Shown here one piece after another: positions 60,474-64,000 of a stretch of DNA of 64,000 nt. The stretch spans positions 34,346,417-34,410,416 of the forward strand of contig NC_082691.1 of NCBI RefSeq assembly GCF_949987515.2, given 5' to 3'. Numbering within the stretch: the first letter of the stretch is position 1; every line of letters starts with the position of its first letter. The notes below the pieces were generated by a model. That model saw only the letters and a program-made list of their open reading frames with translations. It searched no databases and was not told where the DNA came from. A program made the translations under genes and the position numbers. The DNA is from Delphinus delphis. Lineage: Eukaryota; Chordata; Mammalia; Artiodactyla; Delphinidae.

Positions 60474-60664
60474 CAGTTGACCCTTGAACTACGTCAGTTT
60501 GAATGACCATTTTTCAACAGCAAATACTACAGTACTGCACACACAGCCCATGGTTGGCTGAATCCGTTGATGTGGAAGAACTGATGATATGAAGGACCAC
60601 ATATAAGTCACACATGGATTAACGAGCTAAACCAGCTCACCCCTCCTTGTTCAGGGGTCAGCTA
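60474..60664 (+). mobile_element. Tigger/MER2-like non-autonomous DNA transposon
   Basis: The left end 'cagttgacccttgaactacg' and right end 'gttcaggggtcagcta' form terminal inverted repeats. Internal phrases 'atactacagtactgcacac' and 'ggttggctgaatccgttgat' fit the family. TA dinucleotides flank it (60472-60473, 60663-60664), as for mariner-class insertion. Confidence 0.75.
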
Positions 60665-60800
60665 CACTCACTCTTCCACACCAAGCTCTTCAACAATGAA
60701 GCATCTCGGTTACCTCCATGCCTCTGCCCATGCTGCTCACCCTGCATGGAATGCCCACCTTGCCCTTGTCTGCCTAGTAAACCTTGATTTGTCTCTTAAG
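60665..60800 (+). mobile_element. L2 fragment
   Basis: 'cctctgcccatgctgctcac' followed by 'cctgcatggaatgccca' is a typical L2 3' phrase. Confidence 0.55.
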
Positions 60801-61119
60801 ACACAGAAAAACTATAACGCTTCCAAAGAAATAAAGAGCAGAAAATGCTACTATAATAAAAAGGGGAGAGAATATTATGTGTATATGTAAACAAGAGGTG
60901 ATGAGAGCAGTTGGCTCTGAAAAGAAGAGTTATTAGATTAGGATGAAAAGGGGATACACTTTTCCCTGAGTTCCTTCTGTATCATCTGCGTTTTTACCAT
61001 GTGAATGTATTAAGAACAATTTCGTTTTCAAGGAATTATAATTAGGCAATTTGTTGTCCAAGGAAATTAAGAATATAACAATATAGTAAATAAAAGACTA
61101 TGAGAGAATTTTTTAAATT
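60801..61119. other. Unassigned non-coding DNA
   Basis: AT-rich; nothing recognised. Confidence 0.4.
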
Positions 61120-61363
61120 AATAATACATCGTCTCCACTGTGAAGCATCCTTCACCATTACTCTATTCTCTATGGCAAATAAAGGCTCCTTCTGCTATGT
61201 TCCTATAGCACATCATAAAAACTTCATAATAGAAGCATACTGTGCATTATGGTGTTATCATTTGCCTGTCACTCCACTGAACTTCTGGATTCTTGTTCAT
61301 CTTTGGAGCTCAGACACTGAACACCAATTAGTGTCACTTAGTAAGTGTACAATAAATGTTTGA
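61120..61363 (+). mobile_element. L2-like 3'-end fragment
   Basis: Ends 'cacttagtaagtgtacaata' then 'aatgtttgaagaa', the L2 terminal pattern; the upstream part is weak. Confidence 0.45.
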
Positions 61364-61408
61364 AGAAGAAAGGAAAGAAGAAGCGGAGGGAGAAAGGGAG
61401 GAAGACAT
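61364..61408. repeat. Purine-rich tract
   Basis: A/G-only stretch 'gaagaagaaaggaaagaaga' and so on. Confidence 0.8.
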
Positions 61409-61594
61409 TCAGGGACATTACATTAGAAAATGTGCCTGTTGGGAAAAGGGGAATGGGAAAGGGAATGGGAGTGTAAATAAATAAAGCAAATAAAAAGTGA
61501 CCTTACACAGACCAGTGATGAGAGTGTGCCACGAGCTGAAGTGTATGGTCCAGGGATTTCTTTCTCTCGCGCTCCACTCCCACTGTTTCTAGTC

Positions 61595-62195
61595 TACATA
61601 TGGCAGCTGGAGTAATCTTGTTAAAAGTATGCCAGATCATGTCTGTCCTCTGGTCCAATCCCCACCCATCACCTCCAGCCAATGGCACTCAATTTTTACA
61701 GAGCATAATTCAACATTCTTATAACGGTCAGTGTGGCCCCGTGTGATCTGGCTTCTTGTCACTTCTCACCTCCTCTTTTACTCTTCTTCCCCTAAATACT
61801 CTTTTTCCCCACTCACATTGTCTCCTGGCTGTTCCTCCAATGCTGTGGATACGCAACTTTTGTAGAGCCTTTGCATTTGTTGCTTCTTCTGCCTGGAACA
61901 TTCTTTCCACCGATTGTTCCATGACTCTCATAACCCACTCAAGCCCCAGAGAGCACTTTCAAGGCCTCATTCAAAATTACGAGCTGTCCTTAAGCCCTGA
62001 CCGGGCATTCCCATCTACTTCCCTTGCTTTATTTCTCTTCACGGTACATATCAGCTTTTAACATACTATATAATGTGCCAAATCATTTTGTCTATCCCTA
62101 CTAGAATGTAAGCGCATGAAGGAAGGGGTAATCTGGTACAACTTAGATATCCAGTAAATACTTGTTGAATCATAGAACAAAAGCATTTTAAGTTT
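61595..62195 (+). mobile_element. L2 LINE 3' part
   Basis: Motifs in order: 'gcagctggagtaatcttgtt', 'gccagatcatgtctgtcctc', 'gtgtgatctggcttcttgtc', 'gcctttgcatttgttgcttc', 'tctgcctggaacattctttc', 'caaggcctcattcaaaatta', and the terminus 'ccagtaaatacttgttgaat'. Confidence 0.75.
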
Positions 62196-62409
62196 ATCAA
62201 GTGAAACTGAGCTTTCAAGAAACAATACTGTATTTACTTATGTTTTGCAAACTGCTGATCCATCAAAGAACATGTCCCGAGATCTGGTGGGTTTGGGCTT
62301 TGGTCCAAAGTTCTTCTCACTTTCTTTTTGGATAGTCTTATCTACTACCATGAATTCAATTTCCATCCATAATATAAAGTCTACATTTGAATGATATCCA
62401 AGTGGAACT

Positions 62410-63490
62410 CTAGCCCAGAGCTGGAGGTTCCTGAATTCTAGATGGGTATATCCCAATACCTTTGGACATTTCCATTCTGATAATTTACAGGCACCTCAAA
62501 TTCAACATGTCTAATACTAAACTCATTCTCTTCTCCTTTAAACCTACTCTTTAAGTTTCCTTTCTCAGAGTAATACATCGTCTCTCAGAGAACAATGTGA
62601 TATTCTTGCCAGTTGCCTCAGTCATAAATCAGAATGTCATTCTTGACTTCTTTTTTGCACCCAAACTTATCCAATCAACCACAAAGAGGTACTAATGCTC
62701 ATTTCTCAATATCTTTTGAAGCATTCACTTTTGCCATTGCCACCATCCCCATTTCAGCCATTACTCTCTCCCATTTGGATATTGCTACAGCTGCCTCACT
62801 TTTCTTTCTAGCTATTTAAATCTGATCATAGTAGTTAACTTCATTGGGCATGTTCTATGCACTTTACATCCATTTAAACCCCACAATAATCCTATACCAT
62901 AAGTTCTATCATCATTATTCTCATTTTACAAATAAACAAAGGCATGAAGTGTCTATGTAACTTCTCAAAGTCTTGTCACTAGAAAGTGATGGATCTGAAA
63001 TTTAAACCCAGGGAGTCGGGCTCCAGAGCCCATGCTGTTTACCATTATCTTATTTAACTCTGGATTAAGTCGTACCCTTGCTTAAACACTTCAATGCCTC
63101 CCTATTACTCTAAGGATGATGCTCAAATTCCTTACTATCCCCTCCAAAATCTGACTCTTACTCATCCCTCTGTCTTTATCTTCAACCTCAACAGCCACCC
63201 TCACCCCTACTTCCACCCCTACTTCCCCCACCCCTACCCTCTGCTCCATCACTAATGAACTTCTTTCAGTCCCTTGAATGCTTCTGTGCTCTTAAACACG
63301 TTATTCTCTGTGCCTAGAATACTTTCATTATCACTCAATCCCAATTTGCCTGTCTTATCCCCATTCACCCTTACTGTTTCACCATAGGTCTTTCTGAGGG
63401 AAGACTTCCCTGATCACCCCCTCTTGCCTCCACATCTAGCTGTGGGGATGCTCTATTTTGCTCTTATGCAAGCCTATGCTCTAGGATTCC
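62410..63490 (+). mobile_element. L2 LINE 3' part split by a MIR
   Basis: The first half, 62410-62832, carries the end of the L2 reverse transcriptase frame ('cctcaaattcaacatgtcta' then, decayed, 'aatgtcattcttgac') and reaches 'tctgatcat'. The second half, 63069-63490, resumes at 'cccttgcttaaacacttcaa' and continues through 'gtgcctagaatactttcatt' and 'gacttccctgatcacccc'. In the L2 consensus 'tctgatcatgtcactcccct' is contiguous, so the 236 bp between is a later insertion. Confidence 0.75.
62833..63068 (-). mobile_element. MIR nested in L2, reversed
   Basis: Reversed MIR: 'gcatgttctatgcactttac', 'tcattattctcattttacaa', 'tgatggatctgaaatttaaa', 'cccagggagtcgggctccag', 'agcccatgctgtttacc'. Confidence 0.8.
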
Positions 63491-63559
63491 TTCTTCCTTC
63501 TCACTATACATGGTCCCACTGTGAGCAGGCCCAGCCATGTGCCAGTGGCTCCTAATCTC

Positions 63560-64000
63560 TGTGTGATCTCTCCCTGAACTCTAGCCTCAGATATCTGACT
63601 GCCAACTTGACTTCTCTCCATGGAGGCCCAACAGGCCTCATTCAAACTTAACACAGCCAAAACAGAATTCTTTCTCCATCACCATCTATTTATTTGTCCA
63701 AATCTATTATTTTATCTTATTTTTATTCTTGTTATTACTTAGCACTTTAATATAACCCTGCAACAAGTCCTATTAATCCTATCTCTAAAGAATATCCCAA
63801 ATCTATCCACTCCGCTCTGTCTCGCTTGCTTAGAATATGTCAACAGCCTTATAACTAGATGCCATGCTTCGCACTTGCCACATTCAGCAAACAAAGTAAA
63901 TTTTAAAAAAGTAAATCAGATCATGCCCTCTCCTCAAAACATGGCTTTCCATCATACTCTGAATAAAACTCGACTCTTACCCTGGCTCAGCTATCTCTTG
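63560..64000 (+). mobile_element. Second L2 copy of the same segment, running off the window
   Basis: 'tgaactctagcctcagatat', 'ctgactgccaacttgacttc', 'cattcaaacttaacacagcc', 'atatcccaaatctatccact' and 'aaatcagatcatgccctctc' follow the same L2 order as 62410-63100. It is cut by the window end. Confidence 0.7.

Overview
The window is non-coding mammalian DNA, most likely from a whale or dolphin (hippopotamus is the main alternative). The evidence is the repeat content. There are thirteen tRNA-derived CHR-type SINEs beginning with the 'cttccctggtgg' head typical of Cetartiodactyla, and most are of the short and long forms abundant in cetaceans. No ruminant Bov-B or Bov-A2 repeats and no primate or rodent SINEs were seen. 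I found no host protein-coding gene, no tRNA or rRNA gene, no CRISPR array and no prokaryotic feature. Every long open frame I could identify is an L1 relic, an antisense shadow of one, or a SINE read-through. The window is probably part of a gene desert or a very large intron.

Layout. 1-4045: a MER5-like fragment, a complete solo MaLR LTR, and an old HAL1/L1M-type element with 5' UTR and ORF1 but almost no ORF2. 4046-10900: old unique-looking DNA with a MER5A, a Tigger transposase relic, two more MaLR LTRs and two short SINEs. 10916-18294: a full-length but mutated L1 on the minus strand, with a start-site YY1-type motif, a nearly intact ORF1 and a SINE nested in ORF2. 18295-30371: MIR, L2 and SINE fragments, a twin-primed L1M copy and repeat-poor stretches. 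30386-34068: a 5'-truncated plus-strand L1 with a nested SINE and an early 3' end. 34083-48830: mostly repeat-poor DNA with MIRs, L2s, four SINEs and a long perfect TG repeat. 48949-55118: a third L1 (minus) whose target-site duplications also enclose about 540 bp of non-L1 DNA at its 5' end. 55134-64000: old DNA, an L1M copy, a Tigger-like element and a same-direction series of L2 3' ends, one of which is split by a MIR.

Nothing here works together as a pathway. The biology is the history of retrotransposition, readable from nested insertions and target-site duplications. The most notable observations are the TSD-enclosed foreign 5' segment on the third L1 (candidate 5' transduction or chimera), the twin-primed L1M, the ORF2-less HAL1-like element, and several repeat-poor blocks that are candidates for conserved regulatory DNA. 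I did not find an undescribed biological system. Family names are from memory of consensus sequences and were not confirmed by RepeatMasker.
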